Of a stretch of 64,000 bases of DNA, positions 8,518 through 16,992 are shown piece by piece. The stretch is from Sideroxyarcus emersonii (GTDB lineage: Bacteria; Pseudomonadota; Gammaproteobacteria; Burkholderiales; Gallionellaceae), in the NCBI RefSeq assembly GCF_021654335.1, contig NZ_AP023423.1, positions 838,001 through 902,000 on the forward strand, given 5' to 3'. The position numbers were made by a program, and so were the translations under genes. Position 1 is the first letter of the stretch, and each line of letters starts with the position of its first letter. A model generated the notes under the pieces. The model did no database searches and was not told the DNA's origin. It was given only the letters and a program-made list of their open reading frames with translations.

Positions 8518-9372
8518 CTATTGACGGGCAGTCGCCGGGATGAACAGTTCAGGATCGACCATCGCTCCGTTAAGCACCACGCTCCAGTGCAGATGCGGGC
8601 CGCTGGCGCGCCCTGTCTTGCCGGAAAGTCCGAGCAGCTGGCCTTTGCCCACCGTTTCGCCCGCCCGCACGTCGATCCGCGCAAGGTGGCAGTACATGGT
8701 GATCAACCCGTTGCCATGGTCGACAAAGATCGTTTTGCCGTTGAAGAAATAATCGCCGATCGCCAGCACCTGGCCTTGTGCGCTGGCCTTGACCGGCGTG
8801 CCGCTCGCGACTGCCACATCAAGACCGGCATGCGGCGAGCGTGGCTCGCCGTTGAAGAATCGACGCACCCCGAAGCGCCCTGCCAGATTGCCTTCGGCGG
8901 GAACGATGAAGGCCAGGTCGGTATCGGTCGCAGTGCGCCAATGGCGCTTCAGTTCCTTGATGGTGGATATTTCGCGTTCGGCGCGGGCCAGGTCGGCAGC
9001 CGACAGGTCCACCTTGCTCTTGTCCTTGAGTGTGACATGTTGCTCTGGATAGTCCTTGGGGCTTACCACGAAGGACTCCACTTTCGTCTCGCTGCCTATT
9101 TTGACGCTCAATTCATGCGGACCCGGTTTCATGTCCAGGGGCAGGCCGACCACCGCATACCATTGATCGTGGTCGGCAGTGACCAGCACAGGCTGGTTGC
9201 CGAGCCAGGTTTGCGGCCGGTCCGCCGCTGCAGTGCTGCCGAGCGGAACGACTGCAATGCCGCCGGGAACATTGGAGGACTGGGGCAGGCTGGCATGGGC
9301 AAGCGGCGGCAAGGCCAGCATGAGCAGGCCGAGAAAGCGGGGGAGAAGCGTGGTGGCAGCGAGTGCGCGCAT
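8518..9372 (-). CDS. M23/LytM-family peptidase, exported
   Basis: 284 residues. A signal peptide occupies about residues 1-27 (Arg, hydrophobic core, AHA-S). The C-terminal LytM domain has the zinc ligands HAGLD and HLHW, with GRFGVRR and GKTGRASGPHLH as expected for active M23 endopeptidases. The domain before it resembles the N-terminal part of periplasmic peptidoglycan hydrolases. It should cleave peptidoglycan cross-links in the periplasm. The ATG at 9372 is chosen because it follows AGAGGA; the frame extends 15 residues upstream without a ribosome site. Confidence 0.9.
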   Translation of the reverse strand: MRALAATTLLPRFLGLLMLALPPLAHASLPQSSNVPGGIAVVPLGSTAAADRPQTWLGNQPVLVTADHDQWYAVVGLPLDMKPGPHELSVKIGSETKVESFVVSPKDYPEQHVTLKDKSKVDLSAADLARAEREISTIKELKRHWRTATDTDLAFIVPAEGNLAGRFGVRRFFNGEPRSPHAGLDVAVASGTPVKASAQGQVLAIGDYFFNGKTIFVDHGNGLITMYCHLARIDVRAGETVGKGQLLGLSGKTGRASGPHLHWSVVLNGAMVDPELFIPATARQ

Positions 9373-9501
9373 GATTCCTCTTTGCAGTGATATCCGTCCG
9401 ACCGCGCTGGGCAGCAATTCCTGTCGCAGCGCCGGGCTGCATTATGCCTCTTTGTCGTTGCCAGGCTCAATACGCCGCCGGCCAGGCGCGGCGACCATGG
9501 A

Positions 9502-9702
9502 TCACTTCCTGAATATCCAGAACAGCAGGGATAGCAGCAGGGAGACAGCAATGCTGGTCGTGATCGGGAAATGGAAGCTGTAGCCTTTCCGTTCGATATG
9601 GATATCGCCCGGAAGATGGCCGAGGCCGAGTTTGGACAACCAGGGCCAGGCCATGCCGAGCAGTACGAGGATGATGCCGGCGATGATGAGCCACTTTGCC
9701 AT
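9502..9702 (-). CDS. DUF2905 small membrane protein
   Basis: 66 residues with two transmembrane helices (about 3-20 and 48-64) joined by a short loop containing LGHLPGDIHIERKGYSFHFP. The GDI.I....F.FP motif is the signature of the DUF2905 family of inner-membrane proteins of unknown role. It is 30 bases downstream of the GNAT gene on the same strand and probably cotranscribed. Confidence 0.85.
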   Translation of the reverse strand: MAKWLIIAGIILVLLGMAWPWLSKLGLGHLPGDIHIERKGYSFHFPITTSIAVSLLLSLLFWIFRK

Positions 9703-9732
9703 AGCTGCGATCTCCGGGTTGGGGTCGAGGTT

Positions 9733-10242
9733 TCAGCCCAGGGGCTTGCGAAGCAATATCTCGTCGAATCCGGGAGCGACCAGTCCCTCGATCGGGCCGA
9801 TCGGGTAGAAGCCCAGGCCTTGATAGAAATTCAGGGCCTGATGATTGAACGACGAGGCGATGACCCACAGGTTCCTGGCTTCGTAACGTGCTTCCGTCTC
9901 TGCCCAGGCCAATACCTGTTTGCCGATGCCGCGTCCCCTGTAGCCGGGGGACATGCCCAGCAGCTCGATATAGGGGCCGCGCAGCCATGGATGGCGTATG
10001 CAGATCACCCCCGCCAGGTCGCCGTCGACCGAGATCGCGTATCGGCGCAGTGCCGCATCGTCACGGAGCAGATAGCTTGCTAACGAAGCGGCGGAGAATT
10101 TCAGGCTTGCCCACGGCTCGGAACTGGCAAGCATCTCTGCCAGCGACAGGGCGTGCTCGTTGCTCAAAGCGGTCGAGAGCTGGCAGCCATCCAGGTGTTC
10201 TGTGGTCTTGCTGAATGCCTTGCGCGGCGTGTTCGTGGTCAT
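9733..10242 (-). CDS. GNAT-family N-acetyltransferase
   Basis: 169 residues. The acetyl-CoA loop MSPGYRGRGIGKQVLAWAE (about residues 107-125) and FYQGLGFYPIG near the C-terminus are clear GNAT features. The first about 25 residues are polar and unlike the fold. The start follows AGGAAGA. Acceptor unknown. It is followed by the DUF2905 gene. Confidence 0.88.
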   Translation of the reverse strand: MTTNTPRKAFSKTTEHLDGCQLSTALSNEHALSLAEMLASSEPWASLKFSAASLASYLLRDDAALRRYAISVDGDLAGVICIRHPWLRGPYIELLGMSPGYRGRGIGKQVLAWAETEARYEARNLWVIASSFNHQALNFYQGLGFYPIGPIEGLVAPGFDEILLRKPLG

Positions 10243-10304
10243 GGATCTTCCTGCTGCCTGATAGTGTCCGGTCCGGTATGCGCCATCCCGGCTATTGTAA
10301 GGGG

Positions 10305-11336
10305 CTATGCGAGCCTGAATTTCAACTCGCCCAATTTCTCGATCGAGCTGACGATCTCGTCGCCGGCCTTGAGCCAGACCTGCTTGTCTTTCGGATATCC
10401 CAGGATCACGCCATGCGGGGTTCCGGTAAAGATGATGTCGCCGGGCTCAAGCGTCCAGTGCCTGGAGATATAGGCGATCATCTGCTGGGTGTTGAAGATG
10501 AAATCGTTGGTGTTCCAGGATTGGCGTATCTCGCCGTTCACCCGAGTCTCCAGCTTCAGGTTATTCGGGTCGCCAACCAGGTCGGCCGAGACGAAATAGG
10601 GGCCTATCGGCGCGAACTTGTCGAGTGTCTTGCCGATCATCCACTGGCTGCTCGGCAGTTCCAGCTGCAGGTCGCGGGCGGAAAAGTCGTTCGCCGTGCA
10701 ATACCCGGCAACGTAATCGAGCGCATCGGTTTCGGATACATTGCGGGCCGCTTTGCCCATGACGATCAGTAACTCGGTTTCGTAGTCGAATTTGTGCGCG
10801 ATCCCGGCAGGCGGAAGTTCGATGGTGCAATTGTGCGCGGCCAGCGCATTGTTGAACTTGTTGAACAGCGGCGGTACCCGTGGTTCCGGCATGCCGATCT
10901 CGTGTGCGTGGCGTTTGTAATTGAGGCCGACGCAGACGATCTTTCCGGGATTGGTGAAAAGCCGGCCGTAAGTGATGTGCGCTTCGTCGAGCAGGGCGGG
11001 CCTGATCTTCGGGCTGCCATTGCTGGCCATGATCCTGGTGAGCGCGGCCGCATTTCCCTTGCGCAGCAGTTCCTCCATCGTCAGCGGCGCCGGGATGCCG
11101 AGCAGGCTGGATGCTGCCCGAACATCGATGACGGCGCTGCCGGTCTTTATGCCGAGCGTCTCGCTGCCGTCGGGCTGGGAGATCGACAGCAAGGTCAGGC
11201 CCTTGGGCAATTCGTGCGGTCCGGCATATTTGCTCGTGTGCGATGCAGGTTTCGCACTGGCGGATTGAGCGATGCCGAGGGCGGCTCCGGCGGTAACTGC
11301 GGTCGTGGCGGTCAGGAACGTGCGGCGCGTGATCAT
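10305..11336 (-). CDS. Fumarylacetoacetate hydrolase-family protein with Tat signal
   Basis: 343 residues. The N-terminus MITRRTFLTATTAVTAGAA carries a twin-arginine motif, so the protein is probably exported folded by Tat. The catalytic domain spans about residues 75-340 with FAH signatures: VGLNYKRHAHEIG, the metal-binding acidic cluster DYETELLIVMGK, and LEPGDIIFTGTPHGV. Family members hydrolyse or decarboxylate 2-oxo acids and oxaloacetate-like compounds. A periplasmic FAH protein is less usual than the cytoplasmic form. The ATG follows GGAGAC. It is divergent from nifE. Confidence 0.88.
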   Translation of the reverse strand: MITRRTFLTATTAVTAGAALGIAQSASAKPASHTSKYAGPHELPKGLTLLSISQPDGSETLGIKTGSAVIDVRAASSLLGIPAPLTMEELLRKGNAAALTRIMASNGSPKIRPALLDEAHITYGRLFTNPGKIVCVGLNYKRHAHEIGMPEPRVPPLFNKFNNALAAHNCTIELPPAGIAHKFDYETELLIVMGKAARNVSETDALDYVAGYCTANDFSARDLQLELPSSQWMIGKTLDKFAPIGPYFVSADLVGDPNNLKLETRVNGEIRQSWNTNDFIFNTQQMIAYISRHWTLEPGDIIFTGTPHGVILGYPKDKQVWLKAGDEIVSSIEKLGELKFRLA

Positions 11337-11545
11337 GATGTCTCCTTTCGTTCAGTCGTGGGGCGAAGGATCCGGTCGTTACGGTTGTCGATCACGGCAA
11401 ATTCACGTTGCCGTTTCCTGCTGGCCGAACCGGGACGGCCATAATCGTAGCAAATCGATGCGAATGCAAATCCTCCGCGAGACAGCCTTTGAGGTGGGGC
11501 GGCCGGGGTTCGCGGATATCCCGAATTTGTTGCGTGCGGTGCGCT

Positions 11546-11561
11546 TGTCGGGTTTGCTACA
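11546..11561. promoter_or_regulatory. NifA upstream activator sequence of nifE
   Basis: TGTCGGGTTTGCTACA is an exact TGT-N10-ACA, 43 bases before the -24/-12 element. Confidence 0.85.
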
Positions 11562-11604
11562 ACACGCTCCGCAATAAAACTTATTGGAATCAATGTGGTG
11601 TCAT

Positions 11605-11620
11605 TGGCACGGCATTTGCG
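11605..11620 (+). promoter_or_regulatory. Sigma-54 (-24/-12) promoter of nifE
   Basis: TGGCACGGCATTTGCG fits TGGCACG-N4-TTGCW except for the last base. It lies 34 bases before the nifE ATG and is preceded by a NifA UAS. Confidence 0.9.
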
Positions 11621-11654
11621 AATATGAGGCTGTCATCAATCGCGAGTGAATGCC

Positions 11655-13061
11655 ATGCAAGCCAAGGACATCGCCGAACTGCTGAACGAACCGGCATGCA
11701 CCCATAACACCAAGTCCAAGTCGGGCTGCGCGCGACCCAAGCCGGGCGCGACGGCTGGTGGCTGTTCGTTCGACGGCGCACAGATCGCCTTGCTGCCGAT
11801 CGCCGACGTGGCGCACATCGTGCACGGCCCGATTGCTTGCGCCGGCAGTTCCTGGGACAACCGCGGCACGCGATCGTCCGGCCCGACCCTGTACCGTATC
11901 GGCATGACCACCGACCTGACCGAGCAGGACGTCATCATGGGGCGTGGCGAGAAGCGGCTGTTCCACGCCATCAGGCAGGCGGTGGACAGCTATTCGCCGG
12001 CAGCGGTATTTGTGTACAACACCTGCGTGCCTGCGCTCGTCGGCGACGACATCGGCGCCGTGTGCAAGGCCGCGGCGGAAAAGTGCGGCGTACCGGTGGT
12101 GCCGGTGGATTGCGCCGGTTTCTACGGCACCAAGAATCTGGGTAACCGCATCGCGGGCGAGGCGATGTTCAAGCATGTGGTGGGCACGGTGGAGCCGTTG
12201 CCGGTTCCGGCCGAAGCGCAGCGTCCCGGCATCACCGTGCATGACGTGAACCTGATCGGCGAATACAACATCGCCGGCGAATTCTGGAACGTGCTGCCGC
12301 TGTTCGACGAGCTCGGCCTGCGCATCCTGTGCACGCTGTCCGGCGATGCGCGTTTCCGCGACGTGCAGACCATGCACCGCGCCGAAGCCAACATGGTGGT
12401 GTGCGCCAAGGCGCTGCTCAACGTGGCGCGCAAACTGCAGACCGATTACAAAATCCCGTTCTTCGAGGGCAGCTTCTACGGCGTGACCGATACCTCGATG
12501 GCATTCCGCGAATTCGCCAAGTTGCTCAACGATCCTGCGCTGACCGAGCGCACCGAGGCGCTCATCGCGCGCGAGGAAGCGAAGATCAACGTGGCGCTCG
12601 AGCCGTGGCGCGAACGTCTGCGCGGCAAGCGCGTTCTGCTCTACACCGGCGGCGTGAAATCGTGGTCCATCGTTTCCGCCTTGCAGGACCTGGGCATGGA
12701 AGTGGTGGCCACCGGCACCAGCAAATCCACCGAGGAAGACAAGGCGCGCATCCGCGAGATCATGGGCGAGAAGACCAAGATGATCACCGACGGCAGCCCC
12801 AAGGCGCTGCTCGGCGTGGTGAAGGAATACCAGGCGGACATCCTCATCGCCGGTGGACGCAATATGTACACCGCGCTGAAAGCGAAGATCCCGTTCCTCG
12901 ACATCAACCAGGAACGCGAGTTCGGCTACGAAGGCTACAGCGGCATGGTCGAACTGGCGCGCCAGCTCGCACTGACCTTGCAGAGCCCGGTGTGGCAGTC
13001 GGTGCGCAAACCGGCACCGTGGGCGAAATCGAGCGTACCGGGTGTGGAGTTGGGGGCGTGA
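11655..13061 (+). CDS. nifE: NifE: FeMo-cofactor scaffold subunit
   Basis: 468 residues, normal for NifE. It forms the NifEN complex that matures the NifB-derived precursor into FeMo-co. Visible landmarks are the [15 protein letters not shown] segment, [15 protein letters not shown] and [14 protein letters not shown], which carry the conserved cysteines equivalent to the NifD P-cluster ligands. The C-terminal half shows [20 protein letters not shown] and [14 protein letters not shown]. The ATG at 11655 is chosen with GAGTGA upstream; a GTG three codons earlier is possible. It is separated from nifN by a palindromic repeat element. Confidence 0.97.
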   Translation: MQAKDIAELLNEPACTHNTKSKSGCARPKPGATAGGCSFDGAQIALLPIADVAHIVHGPIACAGSSWDNRGTRSSGPTLYRIGMTTDLTEQDVIMGRGEKRLFHAIRQAVDSYSPAAVFVYNTCVPALVGDDIGAVCKAAAEKCGVPVVPVDCAGFYGTKNLGNRIAGEAMFKHVVGTVEPLPVPAEAQRPGITVHDVNLIGEYNIAGEFWNVLPLFDELGLRILCTLSGDARFRDVQTMHRAEANMVVCAKALLNVARKLQTDYKIPFFEGSFYGVTDTSMAFREFAKLLNDPALTERTEALIAREEAKINVALEPWRERLRGKRVLLYTGGVKSWSIVSALQDLGMEVVATGTSKSTEEDKARIREIMGEKTKMITDGSPKALLGVVKEYQADILIAGGRNMYTALKAKIPFLDINQEREFGYEGYSGMVELARQLALTLQSPVWQSVRKPAPWAKSSVPGVELGA

Positions 13062-13082
13062 GCATGGCGCTAAATTTAACCC

Positions 13083-13206
13083 GTCATTCCGGCGCAGGCC
13101 GGAATCCGGTTGATCAATATATCCCGCGCAAGCGGGACTGCAGATTGGAGTTTTCCTCTATGCGGGCTGATTATTTTCTCCGGATTCCGGCCTGTGCCGG
13201 CATGAC
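13083..13206. repeat. Paired palindromic (REP/BIME-like) element between nifE and nifN
   Basis: Terminal arms 13083-13109 and 13180-13206 are 27 bases each and inverted, with 25 of 27 positions pairing. Each arm begins or ends GTCAT...CCGG and is itself a small hairpin (CCGGC..GGCCGG). The centre holds another hairpin, CCCGCGCAAGCGGG. This is the layout of interspersed REP pairs (GTCATTCC-type) common in Proteobacteria. It fills nearly the whole nifE-nifN spacer and ends just before the nifN ribosome site. Confidence 0.9.
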
Positions 13207-13217
13207 TGGGAGGTGAC

Positions 13218-14705
13218 ATGGCCGAAATCCTGAAACGCAACAAGGCGCTCGCGGTGAATCCGCTCAAGGCCAGCCAGCCGGTCGGCGCATCGCTGGCCTT
13301 CCTCGGCATCAACCGGGCGATCCCGATGATGCATGGTTCGCAGGGCTGCACCGCCTTCGGCAAGGTCTATTTCGTGCGCCACTTCCGCGAACCCATCCCG
13401 TTGCAGACCACCGCGATGGACCAGGTTTCCACCGTGATGAGTGCAGACGAAAACGTGATCCTCGGTTTGAAAACCATCTGCGAGAAAAGCAAACCGGCGC
13501 TGATCGGCCTGCCGACCACGGGGCTTTCCGAAACGCAGGGCACCGACATCAAGCGGCTAGTGAAGGATTTCTACATCGCCTATCCCGAGTTCGCGCATAT
13601 TCCCGTGGTGCCGGTGAATACCCCCGATTTCACCGGCTGCCTGGAAAGCGGCTATGCGCTGGCGGTGAAGGCAGTGCTAGAAACCTTGCTTCCCCAACAT
13701 GTCCCTCACCCCAACCCTGATGGAACTACTAGCCATTCGACCAAGCCCGCAAGCGGGCAAGTCGCCGGTTATCTCCCGCCTGCGGGCGAGGGGGCAAATG
13801 CGAAAAGCAATGTGGGTAGACGCAAGAAACAGGTCAACGTGCTGGCCGGATCGTTCCTGACGCCCGGCGACATCGAACACGTCAAGGAACTGGTCGAGGC
13901 GTTCGGCCTGCGTCCGCTGGTGCTGCCGGACCTGGGCGATTCGCTCGACGGACATCTTGCCGAGACGGAGAGCTCGCCGCTGACGGTGGGCGGCACACCG
14001 GTCAACGATATCTCCAGCATGGGCGAATCCATCGCCACGCTGGTGCTGGGCAATTCGCTGTTTGCGGCTGCCGATTACCTGAAAGAACAGACCGGGGTGC
14101 CGGACTATCGTTTCAACAGCCTGATGGGGCTGGATGCGGTGGACGGCTTTGTCTCGGCGCTGGCCGGGATCAGCGGCAGGCCGGTGCCGGAAAAAATCGA
14201 ACGCCAGCGCGCGCAACTGCAGGACGCGATGGTGGACGCGCATTTCATGCTGGGTTTCGCACGCATCGCCATCGCGGCCGATCCCGATCTGCTCTATGGC
14301 CATGCGCGCCTGGTCACCGAGATGGGGGGGGAGGTGGTCGCCGCAGTGGCGCCGGCGCGTGCCGACATCCTCAACGAAGTGGCCGCAGCCCAGGTTGGCA
14401 TCGGCGACCTGGAGGACCTGGAATCCGCTGCCATGCGAACGGGGGCACAGCTGGTGATCGGCAATTCGCATGCCGTGGAGACGGCGCGCCGGCTCGGCGT
14501 GCCGTTGCTGCGCGCCGGCTTTCCGCAGTACGACCTGCTGGGCGGCTATCAGCGCCTGTGGGTCGGCTATCGCGGTACGCGCCAGTACTTGTTCGACCTG
14601 GCCAATGTGCTGGCGGAGCATGGGCATCGCGAGCCCGAGCCCTACGTTTCCATCTACCACCGAGGAGTGCGCCATGCGGCATCTGCGGCTGGTGGAAAGC
14701 ACTAA
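13218..14705 (+). CDS. nifN: NifN: FeMo-cofactor scaffold subunit, with an in-frame repeat insertion
   Basis: 495 residues, about 40-50 longer than usual NifN. It pairs with NifE to hold the FeMo-co precursor. Family landmarks include [43 protein letters not shown] and [20 protein letters not shown]. Residues about 160-200, between the VLETLL segment and QVNVLAG, are foreign to the family and are encoded by a palindromic repeat (13703-13795) that keeps the frame open. The start follows GGGAGGTGAC. The 3' end overlaps nifX by 32 bases. Confidence 0.96.
   Translation: MAEILKRNKALAVNPLKASQPVGASLAFLGINRAIPMMHGSQGCTAFGKVYFVRHFREPIPLQTTAMDQVSTVMSADENVILGLKTICEKSKPALIGLPTTGLSETQGTDIKRLVKDFYIAYPEFAHIPVVPVNTPDFTGCLESGYALAVKAVLETLLPQHVPHPNPDGTTSHSTKPASGQVAGYLPPAGEGANAKSNVGRRKKQVNVLAGSFLTPGDIEHVKELVEAFGLRPLVLPDLGDSLDGHLAETESSPLTVGGTPVNDISSMGESIATLVLGNSLFAAADYLKEQTGVPDYRFNSLMGLDAVDGFVSALAGISGRPVPEKIERQRAQLQDAMVDAHFMLGFARIAIAADPDLLYGHARLVTEMGGEVVAAVAPARADILNEVAAAQVGIGDLEDLESAAMRTGAQLVIGNSHAVETARRLGVPLLRAGFPQYDLLGGYQRLWVGYRGTRQYLFDLANVLAEHGHREPEPYVSIYHRGVRHAASAAGGKH
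13703..13795. repeat. REP-like element inserted in frame within nifN
   Basis: The left end CCCTCACCCCAACC and the right end CTCCCGCCTGCGGGCGAG match the two halves of the intergenic repeat at 56871-56906 read on the other strand. Between them lies a second hairpin, GCCCGCAAGCGGGC (13745-13758). The element adds about 31 Pro/Gly/Ser-rich residues to NifN without a stop codon. Confidence 0.75.
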
Positions 14706-15129
14706 GGTGCATGCCATGAAAGTGAAGATCGCCTTTGCGACCAGCGACCGTCGTGCGGTCAACCAGCACTTCGGCGCGGCCGAATCGTTTGCCGTTTACG
14801 AGCTGGGCGAGAGCGAGACACGGCTCATCGAGGTGGCCGAATTCATCGAGACAGCGATGGACGGCCATGAAGGCAAGCTCGCCGCCAAGGTGGAGCTGCT
14901 GGGCGATTGTGCTGCGGTGTATTGCAATGCGGTGGGGGCCTCGGCCATCCAGCAGCTGCTGGCCAAAGGCATCCAGCCGATGCGCGTGGACGAGGGCACG
15001 CTCATCGACGAGCTGCTGTGCAGCCTGCAGAGGAGCATGGCGAATGAGCCGCCGGTATGGCTGGCGAAGCACCTGAAGAAACAGTCGGTCGGCGGACGCT
15101 TTGCCGAAGACGAGGAGTGGCAGGAATGA
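14674..15129 (+). CDS. nifX: NifX: FeMo-co/NifB-co carrier protein
   Basis: 151 residues. The core from about residue 15 ([11 protein letters not shown], then [16 protein letters not shown]) is the NifX/NifB-C-terminal dinitrogenase iron-molybdenum cofactor-binding fold. NifX carries cofactor precursors between NifB and NifEN. The first ATG (14674) has an excellent GAGGAG site and lies inside the end of nifN. A second in-frame Met at 14716 would give the classical NifX N-terminus. The stop overlaps the next start (ATGA). Confidence 0.92.
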   Translation: MRHLRLVESTKVHAMKVKIAFATSDRRAVNQHFGAAESFAVYELGESETRLIEVAEFIETAMDGHEGKLAAKVELLGDCAAVYCNAVGASAIQQLLAKGIQPMRVDEGTLIDELLCSLQRSMANEPPVWLAKHLKKQSVGGRFAEDEEWQE

Positions 15130-15566
15130 TCGAGACATCGGCAAAGGTGGTTTCTGCGGGCAACGGCACGGCCCTGGTCGAGCCGAACGGCGAATCCGGC
15201 TGCGGCGGCTGCAAGTCGCGCAGCGCATGCGGCGTATCCGGCCTGGGCAAGTATTTTTCAGGCAACCGCAAGGCCATCGAAGTGAAGTGCGATGCCGGCG
15301 TGCGCGCCGGCGACGAGCTGCAGCTGAGCATGGATGAGGGCGACATGCTCAAGGCCGGGCTGCTGGCCTACCTGCTGCCGAGCGTGCTGGCCCTGGTCGG
15401 TGCGGGTGTGACGGCTTCACATGGCGATGTGGCCGCAGTGGTGGGCGCGGCCGTTGGCTTGGCAGTCGGCCTGCTGCTCGGCCGCATCACCGGCTGGGCA
15501 CCGCACATGAAGGTTGAAGGCAAGAAAAGATTGGCCACAGAGCACACGGAGATTGCAGAGGAGTAA
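15126..15566 (+). CDS. RseC/MucC-family (SoxR-reducing system) membrane protein in the nif operon
   Basis: 146 residues. The cysteine-rich N-terminus has CGGCKSRSACG (about residues 26-36), which is the RseC Fe-S-type signature, followed by two transmembrane helices (about 78-98 and 104-124). RseC-like proteins often accompany Rnf/Rsx electron-transfer complexes, which feed low-potential electrons to nitrogenase in many diazotrophs. Here it is translationally coupled to nifX. The last about 12 residues (ATEHTEIAEE) are encoded by a dispersed repeat at 15533-15640 and are probably acquired. Confidence 0.82.
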   Translation: MIETSAKVVSAGNGTALVEPNGESGCGGCKSRSACGVSGLGKYFSGNRKAIEVKCDAGVRAGDELQLSMDEGDMLKAGLLAYLLPSVLALVGAGVTASHGDVAAVVGAAVGLAVGLLLGRITGWAPHMKVEGKKRLATEHTEIAEE

Positions 15567-15640
15567 GCGGGTTTTGCGAGCAACCGCCCATTCCCCCGTT
15601 AACCGATTCTGCGTGTCCCTGTGTTCCGCGTGGCTCAAAG
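15533..15640. repeat. Dispersed repeat with inverted ends at the 3' end of the RseC-like gene
   Basis: The left end GCCACAGAGCACACGGAGA and the right end TCCCTGTGTTCCGCGTGGC are imperfect inverted copies of each other. They resemble the CCACAGAG-type intergenic repeats known from Proteobacteria. The left part is translated as the end of the RseC-like protein; the rest fills the spacer to the DUF269 gene. Confidence 0.6.
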
Positions 15641-15668
15641 GTTTTGAATTTATTAAAGGAGAAACACC

Positions 15669-16130
15669 ATGAATCAAGCTGTAGCGCAGGACCCGTTGTT
15701 GTCCACCGATTTCATCCAGGAGATGGTCAAGCAGATGCGCGCCATCGACAGCTACGGCACCTACGACGGCTGGCCGGTGGAGCGCATCCTTGCCCCCTAC
15801 GTGGTGACCAAGGAGCAGCGCCGCGCCATCCCGGTGATCGGCGATCCGGACGAGATCCTGCTGTCGCGCATCAAGGCGTTCTACAACGCCATCGCCTCGC
15901 TGGTGGAAAAGGAGTGCGGCCTGATGGCCGTGCCGATGATCAATATCACCCACGAAGGGTTCGGCCGCGCGGTGATCACCGTGGGCAAGCTGGTGGTGAT
16001 GGACAAGACCCTGCGCGACGTGCACCGCTACGGTTACGAGAGCCTGTCGAAGATGAAGGACGAGGCGGACAAACTGTTGTCGGTCGCGCTGGAGATCGTG
16101 GGCAAATATCCCGAAGTCGCTGGCATGTAA
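15669..16130 (+). CDS. NifX-associated nitrogen fixation protein (DUF269)
   Basis: 153 residues. The family is recognised by TYDGWPVERILAPYVVTKEQRR (given here by its ends: TYDGWPVE and VVTKEQRR) and HEGFGRAVITVGKLVVMDKT. It is an all-cytoplasmic protein found almost only next to nifX and linked to FeMo-co biosynthesis; its biochemical role is not established. An ideal AAAGGAGAAACACC leader precedes the ATG. Ten bases separate it from the next gene. Confidence 0.93.
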   Translation: MNQAVAQDPLLSTDFIQEMVKQMRAIDSYGTYDGWPVERILAPYVVTKEQRRAIPVIGDPDEILLSRIKAFYNAIASLVEKECGLMAVPMINITHEGFGRAVITVGKLVVMDKTLRDVHRYGYESLSKMKDEADKLLSVALEIVGKYPEVAGM

Positions 16131-16140
16131 GGAGCGCCGC

Positions 16141-16359
16141 ATGACCGAAGAAGAGCTGAAGAACCTCGACAGGGAGGTGAAGAAACTGAAGCGCATCGCC
16201 AGCGAATGGGCTTCGCAGCTGCACGACCTGGTCGAGGACAAATTGCCTGCCGGCTACCGCGAGATACCCGGCATCGCACAGTCGACTTACGACGCGTGCC
16301 AGGCCTGGGCCGAGGCGAACGCGAGATTGAGTGCGGCGCAGAAAGAGATGCAAGTTTAG
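16141..16359 (+). CDS. CCE_0567-family (DUF683) small nif protein
   Basis: 72 residues, mostly a long helical hairpin: a charged N-terminal helix (EEELKNLDREVKKLKRIA) and a second helix near the C-terminus, separated by LPAGYREIPGIAQ. This small metalloprotein-like family always lies beside the DUF269 gene in nif clusters. Role unknown. It starts ten bases after the DUF269 stop. Confidence 0.9.
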   Translation: MTEEELKNLDREVKKLKRIASEWASQLHDLVEDKLPAGYREIPGIAQSTYDACQAWAEANARLSAAQKEMQV

Positions 16360-16375
16360 AGATGGAGAAATAAAA

Positions 16376-16666
16376 ATGGCCAACATCACCGGCATCACCC
16401 GAGGCGGCACGCCTTACGAACCCACCTTCGTCACCGCACTGAACGCGGCCAACTGCATCGGTTGCGGCCGCTGCTACAAGGTTTGCCCGCGCAAGGTGTT
16501 CGAACTGGTGGAACGCAGCGAGGACGACGAGAACTATGACGAGGATGAAGACAACAGCATGGTGATGACGCTCGCCGATATGCTGGACTGCATCGGCTGC
16601 GGCTCGTGCGGGCGCGTGTGTCCGAAGCAGTGTCATACCCACCAACCCATGCCGGCGGGAGCCTGA
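16376..16666 (+). CDS. fdxB: Nif-specific ferredoxin III (2 x 4Fe-4S)
   Basis: 96 residues. There are two cluster motifs, CIGCGRCYKVCP (about residues 26-37) and CIGCGSCGRVCPKQC (about residues 78-92), separated by an acidic spacer. This spacing and the position behind nifX/DUF269 are those of FdxB. It is a cytoplasmic low-potential electron carrier thought to serve FeMo-co assembly or nitrogenase. The ATG follows GGAGAAATAAAA. Confidence 0.95.
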   Translation: MANITGITRGGTPYEPTFVTALNAANCIGCGRCYKVCPRKVFELVERSEDDENYDEDEDNSMVMTLADMLDCIGCGSCGRVCPKQCHTHQPMPAGA

Positions 16667-16668
16667 CC

Positions 16669-16992
16669 ATGACCAGGCCGGCAAAACACGTGTTCGTTTG
16701 TTCGCAGAGCCGGCCCGCAGGTCATCCGCGCGGCTCCTGCGGACAGAAGGGATGCGGCGAGGTGGTGGAAGAATTCATGCGGCAGTGGCAGCAGCGCCAG
16801 TGCTTTGCCAGGGTGCTGGTGACGCCGAGCGGCTGCATCGGCCCGTGCGGCATGGGGCCGAATGTCCTGGTTTATCCCGAAGGCATCCTGTACGGCAATG
16901 TCAGCAAGGCGGACGTGAGTCAGATATTCGAAGAACACCTGCTGGGCGACAAGCCGGTAGAGCGGCTGCTCGCGCCGGCGGACATATGGTAG
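16669..16992 (+). CDS. [2Fe-2S] ferredoxin, thioredoxin-like (Shethna type)
   Basis: 107 residues of the thioredoxin-fold [2Fe-2S] family. HVFVCSQSRP opens the fold. Cluster cysteines are C11 and C24 in the first loop and the pair in SGCIGPCGMGPN. In Azotobacter a related protein (FeSI) lies in the nif region. It may act as an electron carrier or as a redox sensor for nitrogenase components. It starts two bases after the fdxB stop and overlaps the next gene by seven bases. Confidence 0.9.
   Translation: MTRPAKHVFVCSQSRPAGHPRGSCGQKGCGEVVEEFMRQWQQRQCFARVLVTPSGCIGPCGMGPNVLVYPEGILYGNVSKADVSQIFEEHLLGDKPVERLLAPADIW

Larger units (their letters stand above)
11337..11654. other. Divergent intergenic region carrying the nifE regulatory sites
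   Basis: This 318-base spacer contains a NifA UAS (11546-11561), a sigma-54 promoter (11605-11620) and, between them at about 11588-11600, a possible IHF site (AATCAATGTGGTG, one mismatch to the consensus). The half nearest the FAH gene shows nothing specific. Confidence 0.7.

Noticed and set aside
13076-13216. Short frames with HSGAGRNP / ACAGMTG translations in the nifE-nifN spacer
   Set aside because: These are the usual translations of REP-type palindromes and have no ribosome sites.
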